From: an uncultured Collinsella sp.
Lineage (GTDB): Bacteria; Actinomycetota; Coriobacteriia; Coriobacteriales; Coriobacteriaceae
DNA length: 18,593 bases
Assembly (NCBI GenBank): GCA_902490445.1
Contig: CABUDZ010000037.1
Span: forward strand, 1-18,593
Direction: 5' to 3'
Positions 8,875-16,124 of this stretch are shown piece after piece. The notes under the pieces are model-generated. The model was not told the DNA's origin, did not search any database, and saw only the letters and a list, made by a program, of their open reading frames with translations. Position 1 is the stretch's first letter. Each line of letters opens with the position of its first letter. The position numbers and the translations under genes were made by a program.

Positions 8875-8907
8875 TTGGTGCAAAGAAACCTGACCCCAAT
8901 GCACCAA
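8875..8907 (-). repeat. Hairpin next to the stop codon of the DUF6020-like gene
   Basis: A perfect 8-bp stem (TTGGTGCA 8875-8882 with TGCACCAA 8900-8907) ends one base before the TAA stop (8909-8911). The loop reads GGGGTCAGG on the minus strand and is followed by GGGGACA. No T-tract follows, so termination is uncertain. It belongs with the hairpins at 6263-6298 and 11133-11169. Confidence 0.5.
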
Positions 8908-8908
8908 G

Positions 8909-11092
8909 TTAGGACCAGAGGAAGTCGCTGCGGGTGACGGTGGCGCCGATGGCGAAGGGCATGCAGGCGATGACCGGATACAGGTAGCGCATGTAGGTCG
9001 AGCCGTTGCACGGACCAATCAGGCACACAGCGAGCACGCCCAACAGCGGCACCCAGATCGCCAGCGCACGCCATGAATGACGACGCAGCAGGTAGACCAC
9101 CACGGCGATCATGATCCACACATAGGTGGCCGAGCTCATGGTGAGCGAAATAAACGGAATGCGCTGCACCGCCACACGGTACAGATTGATCAGGTGGTCA
9201 CACCAGCGCACCACGTTGCTGTCAACCGGATGGAAGTCGAAGTACTTGAGGTTGTCGGGACGCGCCATGATCTCGGCACTACGCGCCGTGCTGTAGACCC
9301 AGGCATCGCGCGCGCTCGGATAAAAATAACCATAGTAGTTATTGATAAGCGCCGAAATATAGCACTCGGGATCTTTTTTAAACATCTGGGCCCATACCTC
9401 AAAATAGGCATCGATGTCCTCCTGCGAGGCGTACTCGTTAAAGCAGTTCTTGACGGCATCCGACTTATCCGGGTTGTAACGGCGGCCCAGGTTCTCGTAC
9501 TTGAGCACGCGATCGATCACGACGCGCTCCTCGTCGGTCACCAAGCCGTCGCAAGGAGCCTCCACGATGGTGCCGTCCTCCTTTACCGTGGGGTTGACAC
9601 CCGAGTTGAGGCCGTCGTGCTTTTGGACGAAACGAGCCGTCTGTTGGAACGGAATCGAGAGGATTTCGCGCTTGGAACCAGGCGTGATGTCGTGCGCCGG
9701 CATAAAGACCTTGGTGAAGTACATATTAGAGGCAAGGCAGAGTGCGAGCACCGCGAGGACGCCAACCCAGCGGAAGCGCGGCGTGGCGCATGAGACCGCG
9801 GTGCCCGTCTGCTTAGCCGCACGACGGGCGACATGTACATCCCATGCGCAAAACGCCGCCGCAATCACGCAGGCCGCCAACGGAAACACCAGACCGCCAT
9901 TGCGCAAAAACGTGGAACCCATGGCAGCCAGCGCAAGCAACAGCCAGTCGTGGCGCGCAAAGAGCACGGGCCTCTGTTCGCCCGCACGCTCGGCATTGGC
10001 ATCACGACGGGGCAAGCCGCAGGCCACGAGCTTGACGGTCTGTACCAGCAGCACCAAAAATGCGTCGGCAAACAGCACGTCTTTGGTAAGCAGGGCCGCG
10101 TAGTTGGAGAACATGGGCATAAACACAAAGAACAGCAAGATCACGCCGCGGACCGGCAGACTCACGCCCAGTTTGCGCAGCGACGAGATGGAATAGGCCA
10201 TGCAGGCAGCCGTGATGACAAACTGAGCGCAGGTATAGATGATGAGGCCCGCGTTAGCGCTGTTGAACAGCGAAAGCCCCAGCTGAACGCACGAGCCGAT
10301 AATGGCCGTGTGCACTACGGGATGATGCCCGTTGAGCAGCACGTTGGGGTTGAGTAGGCGCAGGTAGTCGCTCGTGCCGTTGGGATAGTTGAACCACTGG
10401 CGAATCTGCGCACCCGTATCACCCATAAAAAGGCCGGGCAGCGAAGCGATGAGCGTGGGCGCCCAGGCGATCATAAGCACCAGGAAGGGCCCGGCAAAGG
10501 GATGGACCGAGAGCACGGCGTGAGCCACACGCCATATACGGCCAAAGTGCGCCTCGGAAAACGGGATGCGCCGAGAGCTCAGCCAATCTAGACACTCAAA
10601 AGCCAGATAGAAGGCCACGATCGCTAGGAGCATCCAGCCCGCGCCGCCAATCCAGGCGCAGATGATGCGGGCCTTGTCGCCAAGAACAATCTCGGCCGAG
10701 TCGGTGAGGTCGTAGCTGCGGCCGAACACCATGCAGATGGCGAAAAACAGCGACGGCAGAATAATCGATGGGCGCCAGGTGTCGCCACGGCCAAAGAATA
10801 CGTAGCGAAACGGCAGCGTGAGCAGGCAGGCAAGCGCAAGCAGCATGACCGCGTCGGTATGGCCGGCAAACGAGAGGAGCACCTCGTAGCACACGTACAG
10901 CATGCCCGAGGCTTTGGGGTCAATCGCCAAGACTGCGTTGCTCGACACCGGGGCGGGATCGATGGAAAACGCCGTGGTCGCCAACAGCGCGAGCAGAAAT
11001 GCGATGAGCGTCTGCTTGGCGGGGTAGCGCTTAAACCAGACGATGCGGGCAGCGTCGCGCGCAGCCGTTGTGGAGAGATCGGAATCCTTCAC
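8909..11092 (-). CDS. Large multi-pass membrane protein (DUF6020-like, possible GT-C glycosyltransferase)
   Basis: 727 residues with a dozen or so hydrophobic helices and a soluble C-terminal region (about residues 470-640) before two last helices. The segment SLPGLFMGDTGAQIRQWFN (near residue 230) followed by a loop with NVLLNGHHPVVHTAIIG resembles DUF6020-type proteins, which share the fold and first-loop acidic residue of GT-C glycosyltransferases that use lipid-linked sugars. A role in decorating cell-surface polymers or proteins is inferred only. The start is a GTG at 11092 with AAAGG about 11 bases upstream, a weak site, so an internal start remains possible. It precedes a gene-end hairpin. 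lgt lies just upstream on the same strand, but a terminator separates the two. Confidence 0.7.
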   Translation of the reverse strand: MKDSDLSTTAARDAARIVWFKRYPAKQTLIAFLLALLATTAFSIDPAPVSSNAVLAIDPKASGMLYVCYEVLLSFAGHTDAVMLLALACLLTLPFRYVFFGRGDTWRPSIILPSLFFAICMVFGRSYDLTDSAEIVLGDKARIICAWIGGAGWMLLAIVAFYLAFECLDWLSSRRIPFSEAHFGRIWRVAHAVLSVHPFAGPFLVLMIAWAPTLIASLPGLFMGDTGAQIRQWFNYPNGTSDYLRLLNPNVLLNGHHPVVHTAIIGSCVQLGLSLFNSANAGLIIYTCAQFVITAACMAYSISSLRKLGVSLPVRGVILLFFVFMPMFSNYAALLTKDVLFADAFLVLLVQTVKLVACGLPRRDANAERAGEQRPVLFARHDWLLLALAAMGSTFLRNGGLVFPLAACVIAAAFCAWDVHVARRAAKQTGTAVSCATPRFRWVGVLAVLALCLASNMYFTKVFMPAHDITPGSKREILSIPFQQTARFVQKHDGLNSGVNPTVKEDGTIVEAPCDGLVTDEERVVIDRVLKYENLGRRYNPDKSDAVKNCFNEYASQEDIDAYFEVWAQMFKKDPECYISALINNYYGYFYPSARDAWVYSTARSAEIMARPDNLKYFDFHPVDSNVVRWCDHLINLYRVAVQRIPFISLTMSSATYVWIMIAVVVYLLRRHSWRALAIWVPLLGVLAVCLIGPCNGSTYMRYLYPVIACMPFAIGATVTRSDFLWS

Positions 11093-11132
11093 AGTCCAAA
11101 GAGCCTTTCTAGAAACCTATCAAACTCGGCAA

Positions 11133-11169
11133 AACCACCACAAAGGTGCCTGTCCCCTTTGTGGTGGTT
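11133..11169 (-). terminator. lgt terminator with the stop codon in the stem
   Basis: A perfect 14-bp stem (11133-11146 with 11156-11169). The first two bases of its minus-strand 5' arm are the last bases of the lgt TAA codon (11168-11170). The minus-strand RNA ends in UUUUGCC. The loop contains GGACAGGCA on the minus strand. Confidence 0.75.
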
Positions 11170-11989
11170 AGGCGTCGAGGTAGATGCGCTGGGGGCGATT
11201 GCGGCGACGAGCAAAGATGACGAGCGCCAGGCCCGCAATAACGAGCGGAAGGCTCAGCAGCTGACCCATCGTGATGACGCCGCCCAGCAGATAGCCCAGC
11301 TGGGCGTCGGGCACGCGCACGAACTCGACGAGGAAGCGGACGATGCCGTAACCCATCACGAACGCGCCCATAAACGTGCCCTGGGGCAGCAGCGGCTTTT
11401 TGCGGCTGAGCACCTGCAGGATGCAGAAGAGCACGATGCCCTCAAGAAATGCCTCGTAGAGCTGGGAGGGGTGACGCGGCATATCGCCCGCGGTGCCACC
11501 GAAGACCACGCCCCATGGCAGATCGGTCGGCTTGCCCCACAGCTCACCGTTGACAAAGTTGGCACAACGGCCCAGGCACAAGGCCAGCGGCGCGCCTATG
11601 ACGGCAAGGTCTGCCAGAGTCCATGCGTCGAGCTTATACATGCGGCACACGATGATGCCGCCGATAATGCCGCCCACCAAACCACCATGGAAGCTCATGC
11701 CGCCCTCGTTGGTGGCAAAGATCTCGAGCGGATGTGCCCAGTAGTAGCCGTCGCCGTAAAAGATGACGTAGAACAGGCGGGCGCCGATGATAAGGCCAAA
11801 GACCACACCGACCACGACGCTCGTCAGGTCGTCAATCGTGATGTTAAAGCCCCAGCGACGCTGCGTGCGATACATGACGACCGCCGTGAGCAGAGCTCCG
11901 ACCACATAGGCCAGACCATACCAGTAAATCGTGATGGGCCCCGCCGAAATCGCGACGGGATCAAGCATATGGTAGAAGTCGTTGAGCAT
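11168..11989 (-). CDS. lgt: Prolipoprotein diacylglyceryl transferase
   Basis: 273 residues. Lgt moves a diacylglyceryl group from phosphatidylglycerol to the lipobox cysteine of prolipoproteins in the cytoplasmic membrane. Seven or so membrane helices are visible. Family residues are present: YWYGLAYV near residue 22, the SFHGGL motif (His101), the signature GRCANFVNGELWG (Arg141, Asn144, Glu149) and the late FxVEFxR motif (LVEFVRVPD). The usual signature has GxGNF; here the second glycine is alanine (CANF). The ATG at 11989 is chosen because AGGAGG lies seven bases upstream; the frame is open to 12049 without support. It forms a single unit with its own terminator. Confidence 0.95.
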   Translation of the reverse strand: MLNDFYHMLDPVAISAGPITIYWYGLAYVVGALLTAVVMYRTQRRWGFNITIDDLTSVVVGVVFGLIIGARLFYVIFYGDGYYWAHPLEIFATNEGGMSFHGGLVGGIIGGIIVCRMYKLDAWTLADLAVIGAPLALCLGRCANFVNGELWGKPTDLPWGVVFGGTAGDMPRHPSQLYEAFLEGIVLFCILQVLSRKKPLLPQGTFMGAFVMGYGIVRFLVEFVRVPDAQLGYLLGGVITMGQLLSLPLVIAGLALVIFARRRNRPQRIYLDA

Positions 11990-12013
11990 GCCGACCCTCC
12001 TACTCCCTACATA

Positions 12014-12049
12014 CAAATGCGGCCGCGGGCCTTGCGCTCGCAGCCGCAT
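12014..12049 (-). terminator. Likely terminator of the NifU-domain gene
   Basis: A perfect 7-bp stem ATGCGGC/GCCGCAT (12017-12023 with 12043-12049), with further pairing inside, is followed on the minus strand by TTGTATGT. It lies about 50 bases after the stop at 12099 and before lgt. Confidence 0.45.
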
Positions 12050-12098
12050 ATTTGGGCGTAACGTCTATGCGGAGTATGCCGTCCGCAGCTTTCGCATC

Positions 12099-12377
12099 TT
12101 AGAACGGCGCGTACTCGTCGTACAGGTCGTCGGTCTCGCCGGAGGCATTGACCTGCTCGACACGGGTAACGCCGGGCACATGCTCCTTCAGGATGCGCTC
12201 GATACCCATGGACAGGGTCAGCGCGCTCATAGGGCAGCCGGCGCAAGCGCCCTGCAGCTCCAGCTTGACGACACCCTCGTCGTCGACGCCCACATACTCC
12301 ATATCGCCGCCGTCAGCCTGCAGGTTGGGGCGGATCTCCTCAAGAACCTTCTTAAGCAGCTCTTCGTTAACAGCCAC
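12099..12377 (-). CDS. NifU C-terminal-domain Fe-S scaffold protein
   Basis: 92 residues consisting of a single NifU C-terminal (Nfu) domain. The pattern ELLKKVLEEIRPNLQADGGD, then LQGACAGCPMSALTL with the Cys-x2-Cys cluster site (CAGC), and ERILKEHVPGV is typical. Nfu proteins bind and hand over Fe-S clusters. The start is a GTG at 12377 with AGGAG six bases upstream. A 16-base perfect palindrome (12400-12415) lies just before the ribosome site. It stands alone; no other isc, suf or nif genes are in the window. Confidence 0.92.
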   Translation of the reverse strand: MAVNEELLKKVLEEIRPNLQADGGDMEYVGVDDEGVVKLELQGACAGCPMSALTLSMGIERILKEHVPGVTRVEQVNASGETDDLYDEYAPF

Positions 12378-12399
12378 AGGGGCTCCTTTCTCACAATAA

Positions 12400-12415
12400 C
12401 GCGGGCGCGCCCGCG
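12400..12415. promoter_or_regulatory. 16-base GC palindrome before the NifU-domain gene
   Basis: CGCGGGCGCGCCCGCG is a perfect palindrome. On the minus strand it is followed by TTATTGTG and, 13 bases on, by the AGGAG site of the NifU-domain gene. It could be an operator, a short hairpin in the leader, or a weak terminator of the deaminase transcript. The sequence alone does not decide. Confidence 0.4.
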
Positions 12416-12549
12416 GACAGGGGCTATGTTACTACAGCCATGTACCCGCTCACGAGCCATCCATGCGCGCGGACACGACTTTCACGAGCAGCCAATTTGG
12501 GACGGGGCTCTTTTAGCTGCCTTTTGTTGCCAGCTGGCGTTGCCACGCG

Positions 12550-13074
12550 CTACTGCTGAGCCTGTCCCTCGGTGCCGATGTGAACATCGACGATAACCTG
12601 GCGGTAGCTGATGCCACAGGAGTCGAGGATGCGGCGGCTGATGCGCCCATCATCGGTGTCGGCGTACTTATTGTCCAGGTAGACAACCTCGCCCACGCCC
12701 ACCTGCGCCAAAATCTTGGCGCAGTCGTGGCACGGGAACAGCGTGACGTAGACCGTGGAACCCTCAAGATCTTTGAGCGAGCCACGGTAGTTGAGCACGG
12801 CGTTTGCCTCGGCATGCACCACGTAGTTGTGCTTGTCCTGCAACGGGTCGTCGCTCGTGCCCCACGGGAAAAAGTCGTCGTTGAGCGCCGAGGGCGTACC
12901 GTTGTAGCCCACCGAAAGGATGCGGTGGTTGGTGCTGGCGATGCACGCGCCCACCTGCGTGTTGGGGTCCTTACTGCGGCGCTGCGCGGCGATGGCCACG
13001 CTCATAAAGAACTCGTCCCAGCTAATGACGTCCAGGCGCTTGCCTGACGAAGTTTGATGAAGATCGTCCGACAT
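12550..13074 (-). CDS. dCMP deaminase
   Basis: 174 residues of the cytidine/deoxycytidylate deaminase family. It deaminates dCMP to dUMP, feeding thymidylate synthesis. Zinc ligands and catalytic Glu are in HAEANAVLNY (His87, Glu89) and PCHDCAK (Cys115, Cys118). SKDPNTQVGACI and YNGTP are typical of the dCMP class (ComEB group). The ATG at 13074 has GGAGG eight bases upstream, and an extended -10 lies at 13109. The tail beyond the fold is short. No clear strong terminator follows: the 12480-12549 segment has only small inverted repeats (GCCAGCTGGC, 12530-12539). Confidence 0.92.
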   Translation of the reverse strand: MSDDLHQTSSGKRLDVISWDEFFMSVAIAAQRRSKDPNTQVGACIASTNHRILSVGYNGTPSALNDDFFPWGTSDDPLQDKHNYVVHAEANAVLNYRGSLKDLEGSTVYVTLFPCHDCAKILAQVGVGEVVYLDNKYADTDDGRISRRILDSCGISYRQVIVDVHIGTEGQAQQ

Positions 13075-13108
13075 GGCAGACACCTCCGTAATCGCAATAA
13101 TTTGACCC

Positions 13109-13117
13109 ATTGTAGCA
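13109..13117 (-). promoter_or_regulatory. Extended -10 promoter of the deaminase
   Basis: TGCTACAAT on the minus strand (complement of 13109-13117) is an extended -10 with five of six matches in TACAAT. The leader would be about 28 bases. A weak -35 (GAAACA) lies 18 bases upstream. Confidence 0.45.
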
Positions 13118-13121
13118 GGTG

Positions 13122-13148
13122 AAAGGTGGGGCTGTTTCCTCTCCCACC
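13122..13148 (-). terminator. Possible coaX terminator
   Basis: GGTGGG (13125-13130) and CCCACC (13143-13148) form a 6-bp GC stem followed on the minus strand by UUU. It lies 14 bases after the coaX stop and just upstream of the deaminase -10. Confidence 0.4.
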
Positions 13149-13161
13149 GATGTCCTCGGCT

Positions 13162-14013
13162 TTATGCGCGACGAGGCTTTTGATTGATGCGGTAGAGCTC
13201 GGCGAGACCCCGCAGCGTCAGCGCGTCATCGACCGTCAGGCTATGGCCGACCAGCGCCGCAAGTGCCTCGGCATCGTCGCCGGTAATGACGATGGGTACA
13301 TTGCCCTCCCCCGCGGCCTTGGTCGCGCGCATCTCGGCAAGCACCATGTCGAGCATGCCGTCGATGCGTGCCACCTCGCCCAGAACCACGCCCGAACGCA
13401 TGGCCTCGCGCGTGTTGCGGCCGATTACATGTGTGGGTGCCGAGGGCTCGACCTGCGGCAGGCGCGCCGCAGCAGCCGAAAGCGAGCGGGCGCCAAGCGC
13501 CAGACCCGGCGCGATGACGCCGCCGACAAAGGTGCCGCACGCGTCGATGACCTCGATATTAGTCGTCGTGCCCAGGTCAATCACGATGCACGGCGATCCG
13601 TAGACGGCGCGGGCAGCCACGGCGTCGGCGATGCGGTCGGGGCCGATCTCGGCCGGATCGTCGTAGTGCACGGGCATGCCGGTCTTGAGGCCCGGCCCCA
13701 CCGTGAGCACACGCCCCGTGCATGTACGGGAAAGCGCCGCCTTCCACGGGCGCTCGAGCGCGGGGACCACACAGCTCAGTACAGCAGCCGCGGGCACAAG
13801 CGCACCCGGCATGCCCGCATCGGCCGCCAGCGCGCCCATGACCTGCGTGAGCCTCATGCGCGCCTCGTCGGCTGTGATGCTCGACGGCGTCGTGATCTCG
13901 CACGTCGCAAGCGGGCATTCCTGTGCCGCGGCCGAATCCTCGGCAAACAGGCCAAAGCGAATGAACGTGTTGCCCACGTCGACCGTCAATATATATGCGC
14001 ACCCATTAAGCAT
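13162..14013 (-). CDS. coaX: Type III pantothenate kinase
   Basis: 283 residues. CoaX phosphorylates pantothenate, the first step of coenzyme A synthesis; the type III enzyme is an ASKHA-fold kinase insensitive to CoA. The phosphate motif is VDVGNTFIRFG (Asp12), then GPDRIADAVAA (Asp126, Arg127), IDLGTTTNIEVID (Asp146) and GGVIAPGL. The usual sequence of the third motif is closer to DxGTAxTxD, so TTTNIEVID is a slight variant. The ATG at 14013 has AAAGGAG nine bases upstream; the open frame to 14067 overlaps the promoter region and is not used. Divergent from the OPT transporter gene. Confidence 0.93.
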   Translation of the reverse strand: MLNGCAYILTVDVGNTFIRFGLFAEDSAAAQECPLATCEITTPSSITADEARMRLTQVMGALAADAGMPGALVPAAAVLSCVVPALERPWKAALSRTCTGRVLTVGPGLKTGMPVHYDDPAEIGPDRIADAVAARAVYGSPCIVIDLGTTTNIEVIDACGTFVGGVIAPGLALGARSLSAAAARLPQVEPSAPTHVIGRNTREAMRSGVVLGEVARIDGMLDMVLAEMRATKAAGEGNVPIVITGDDAEALAALVGHSLTVDDALTLRGLAELYRINQKPRRA

Positions 14014-14040
14014 CGTCGGCGCTCCTTTCGTCTGTCCAGC

Positions 14041-14095
14041 AGTATATCGCCTACCTAAACCAGTCATCCCAAAATGACTGGCTTGCGGTTATACT
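14041..14095. promoter_or_regulatory. Divergent promoter region with a central dyad
   Basis: A minus-strand TATACT (complement of 14041-14046) faces coaX and a plus-strand TATACT (14090-14095) faces the OPT gene. Between them is a perfect 8-bp dyad, CCAGTCAT (14060-14067) and ATGACTGG (14074-14081), with a 6-base spacer. It covers the expected -35 regions of both. It may be an operator or simply a hairpin; no regulator gene is nearby. Confidence 0.4.
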
Positions 14096-14142
14096 GATGC
14101 GCGGTCGTTTGCGAGCTCATGCGGCGGCCCTTGGTAACCCGA

Positions 14143-14181
14143 CTTCCCGCGCCGTATCCGTAGCGGCGCTCCCGGGGGAAG
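14143..14181 (+). promoter_or_regulatory. Structured leader of the OPT transporter gene
   Basis: CTTCCC (14143-14148) pairs with GGGAAG (14176-14181) and GCGCCG (14149-14154) with CGGCGC (14164-14169), a 12-bp stem with a 6-base bulge on one side. A short GCG/CGC hairpin (14181-14192) follows just before the AAAGGAG site. I recognise no known riboswitch consensus. Confidence 0.35.
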
Positions 14182-14205
14182 CGGATATACGCAAAGGAGT
14201 TTTAT

Positions 14206-15909
14206 ATGAGCAATCCCTCGAGCCGCGCTTCGATGCGCGGGCAACTCACGCTGCGCGGCGTCGTCATCGGCGTCCTTGGCTGCGTGATCATCACGGCAAG
14301 CTCGGCCTACACCGCCCTCAAGATGGGCGCACTCCCCTGGCCGATCGTCTTCGCTGCCGTCATCTCGCTGTTCTTCCTTAAGCTCATGGGCAACGCCAGC
14401 CTCAACGAGGCAAACGTCACCCACACCATCATGTCCGCGGGCGCCATGGTCGCCGGCGGTCTGGCGTTTACCATCCCGGGCGCCTGGATGCTGGGCTATG
14501 CCGACCAGATCAGCTGGCTCGACATGTTTATCGTGGCGCTCGCCGGCACCATCCTGGGCCTGCTGGCCACCGCGCTCATCCACCGTCACTTTATCGTGGA
14601 CGCCGCGCTGGAGTTCCCCACCGGCAACGCCGCAGCTCAGACCTTGCGCGCGACCGAGGCCGGCGGCAAGACCGGCAAGCAGCTCTTTGGCTCCATGGCC
14701 ATCGCCGGCATCTATAGCGTGCTGCGCGACGCCCTGGGCGTGGTGCCCAGCATGCTATGCACGCTCAACATCCCCGGCGTGACCTTTGGCATCTACAACT
14801 CGCCCATGCTGCTCTCCGTCGGCTTCCTCGTGGGCTTCGCCCCGGTCGCCTTCTGGTTTGCCGGCGCCCTGCTGGGCAACTTTGGCATCATCGTGGGCGG
14901 CACCGCTGCCGGTCTGTTCGACGTTGTGACTGCGCAGGGCATCGTCAAGTCCCTGGGCATGGGCCTCATGATGGGCTTTGGCGTCGCCGTCGTCCTCAAG
15001 GACATCCTGCCGCAGGTCGCCGGTATCGTCCGCGGTCTTGCCGCCGACAGCTCCACCGACACCGACGAGCAGTCGCTCATCTCGGGCTCCCTTAAGCTCG
15101 ACGCCGGCATCATCGGCCTGGGCGCCGCCGCCATCGCCGTGATCGTCGCCATCGCGCTCGACCTTGGCCCCGTCCCGGCCGTCATCGTCACGCTGTTCAC
15201 CTTTGTCACCACCATCATGAGCGCGCAGAGCTGCGGCCAGACGGGCATCGACCCCATGGAAATCTTTGGCCTCATCGTTATGCTCATCGTGGCCGCCTTC
15301 GCACAGATCGCCCAGGTCAAGCTGTTCTTTATCGCCGGCATCGTGGCCGTGGCATGCGGCCTTGCGGGCGACGTCATGAACGACTTTAAGGCCGGCGCCG
15401 TGCTGGGCACCAACCCGCGTGCGCAGTGGATCGGCCAAGCCATCGGCGGCATCGTGGGCGCCCTGGTCGCCGCAGCCGTCATGGTCGCGCTCGTCACCGC
15501 CTATGGTCCGGACGCCTTTGGCCCCGACAAAAGCTTTGTTGCCGCGCAGGCAAGCGTCGTCGCCACCATGGTCTCGGGCATCCCGAGCGTGCCGTGGTTC
15601 GCAGGTGGCTTTATCGCCGGCATCGTCATGTACTGGCTCGGCATTCCGGCCATGATGATCGGCCTGGGCGTGTACCTACCGTTCTATATGTCGCTCACGG
15701 CTTTCTTGGGCTCCTGCGTCAAGCTCGCCTACGACAAGTGGGCCGCACGCCGCGACGCCGCTGCCGGTCTTTCGGACGAGGAGAAGGCCTCCAAGGATGC
15801 CGCCTTCCAGGAGCAGGGCCTGGTCGTCGCCAGCGGCCTGCTCGGCGGCGAGTCCATCGTCGGCGTTATCCTGGCGTTTGTCTCTGTTGGTCTGAGCCTG
15901 CTGGGGTAG
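14206..15909 (+). CDS. OPT-family oligopeptide transporter
   Basis: 567 residues, almost entirely membrane helices (about 14-16). OPT-family members import small peptides or metal-chelate compounds with proton coupling. Family features are the start RGVVIGVLGCVIITASSAYTALKMG, the NEANVTHTIMSAGAMVAGGLAF stretch (about residues 67-88), the EFPTGNAAAQTLRATEAGG motif (about 140-158) and a late CGQTGIDPMEIFG. Substrate is not predictable here. AAAGGAG lies six bases before the ATG at 14206. Its GC-rich codon use matches neighbours. It is transcribed alone and ends in a strong terminator. Confidence 0.9.
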   Translation: MSNPSSRASMRGQLTLRGVVIGVLGCVIITASSAYTALKMGALPWPIVFAAVISLFFLKLMGNASLNEANVTHTIMSAGAMVAGGLAFTIPGAWMLGYADQISWLDMFIVALAGTILGLLATALIHRHFIVDAALEFPTGNAAAQTLRATEAGGKTGKQLFGSMAIAGIYSVLRDALGVVPSMLCTLNIPGVTFGIYNSPMLLSVGFLVGFAPVAFWFAGALLGNFGIIVGGTAAGLFDVVTAQGIVKSLGMGLMMGFGVAVVLKDILPQVAGIVRGLAADSSTDTDEQSLISGSLKLDAGIIGLGAAAIAVIVAIALDLGPVPAVIVTLFTFVTTIMSAQSCGQTGIDPMEIFGLIVMLIVAAFAQIAQVKLFFIAGIVAVACGLAGDVMNDFKAGAVLGTNPRAQWIGQAIGGIVGALVAAAVMVALVTAYGPDAFGPDKSFVAAQASVVATMVSGIPSVPWFAGGFIAGIVMYWLGIPAMMIGLGVYLPFYMSLTAFLGSCVKLAYDKWAARRDAAAGLSDEEKASKDAAFQEQGLVVASGLLGGESIVGVILAFVSVGLSLLG

Positions 15910-15934
15910 GCCGAACAACAACGCACCAGCGCAG

Positions 15935-15972
15935 AGCGCGGGGTCGGAATCAAACCGGCCCCGCGCTTTTTT
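15935..15972 (+). terminator. Terminator of the OPT transporter gene
   Basis: Arms 15935-15947 and 15955-15967 form a 13-bp stem with one U-G wobble, loop of seven, followed by six T. It begins 25 bases after the stop at 15909. Confidence 0.88.
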
Positions 15973-16124
15973 GTATCTGCCGAAGGCCTCGGCCGCATCC
16001 GCATGTGATGCGTCCTCGTTTGCCTGCTCGCCTAAACTCCATGGCAGGATAACCGACCTGCCCGCCACGGTGTAGAGTAAGGACGACGGGCAAGATGTAC
16101 GGCCCGCGCCAAAACGAGGTGAAC

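Noticed and set aside
10859..12061. Plus-strand open frame of 400 codons
   Set aside because: Antisense to lgt, whose motifs are unambiguous.
13126..14058. Plus-strand open frame of 310 codons
   Set aside because: Antisense to coaX with no family features.
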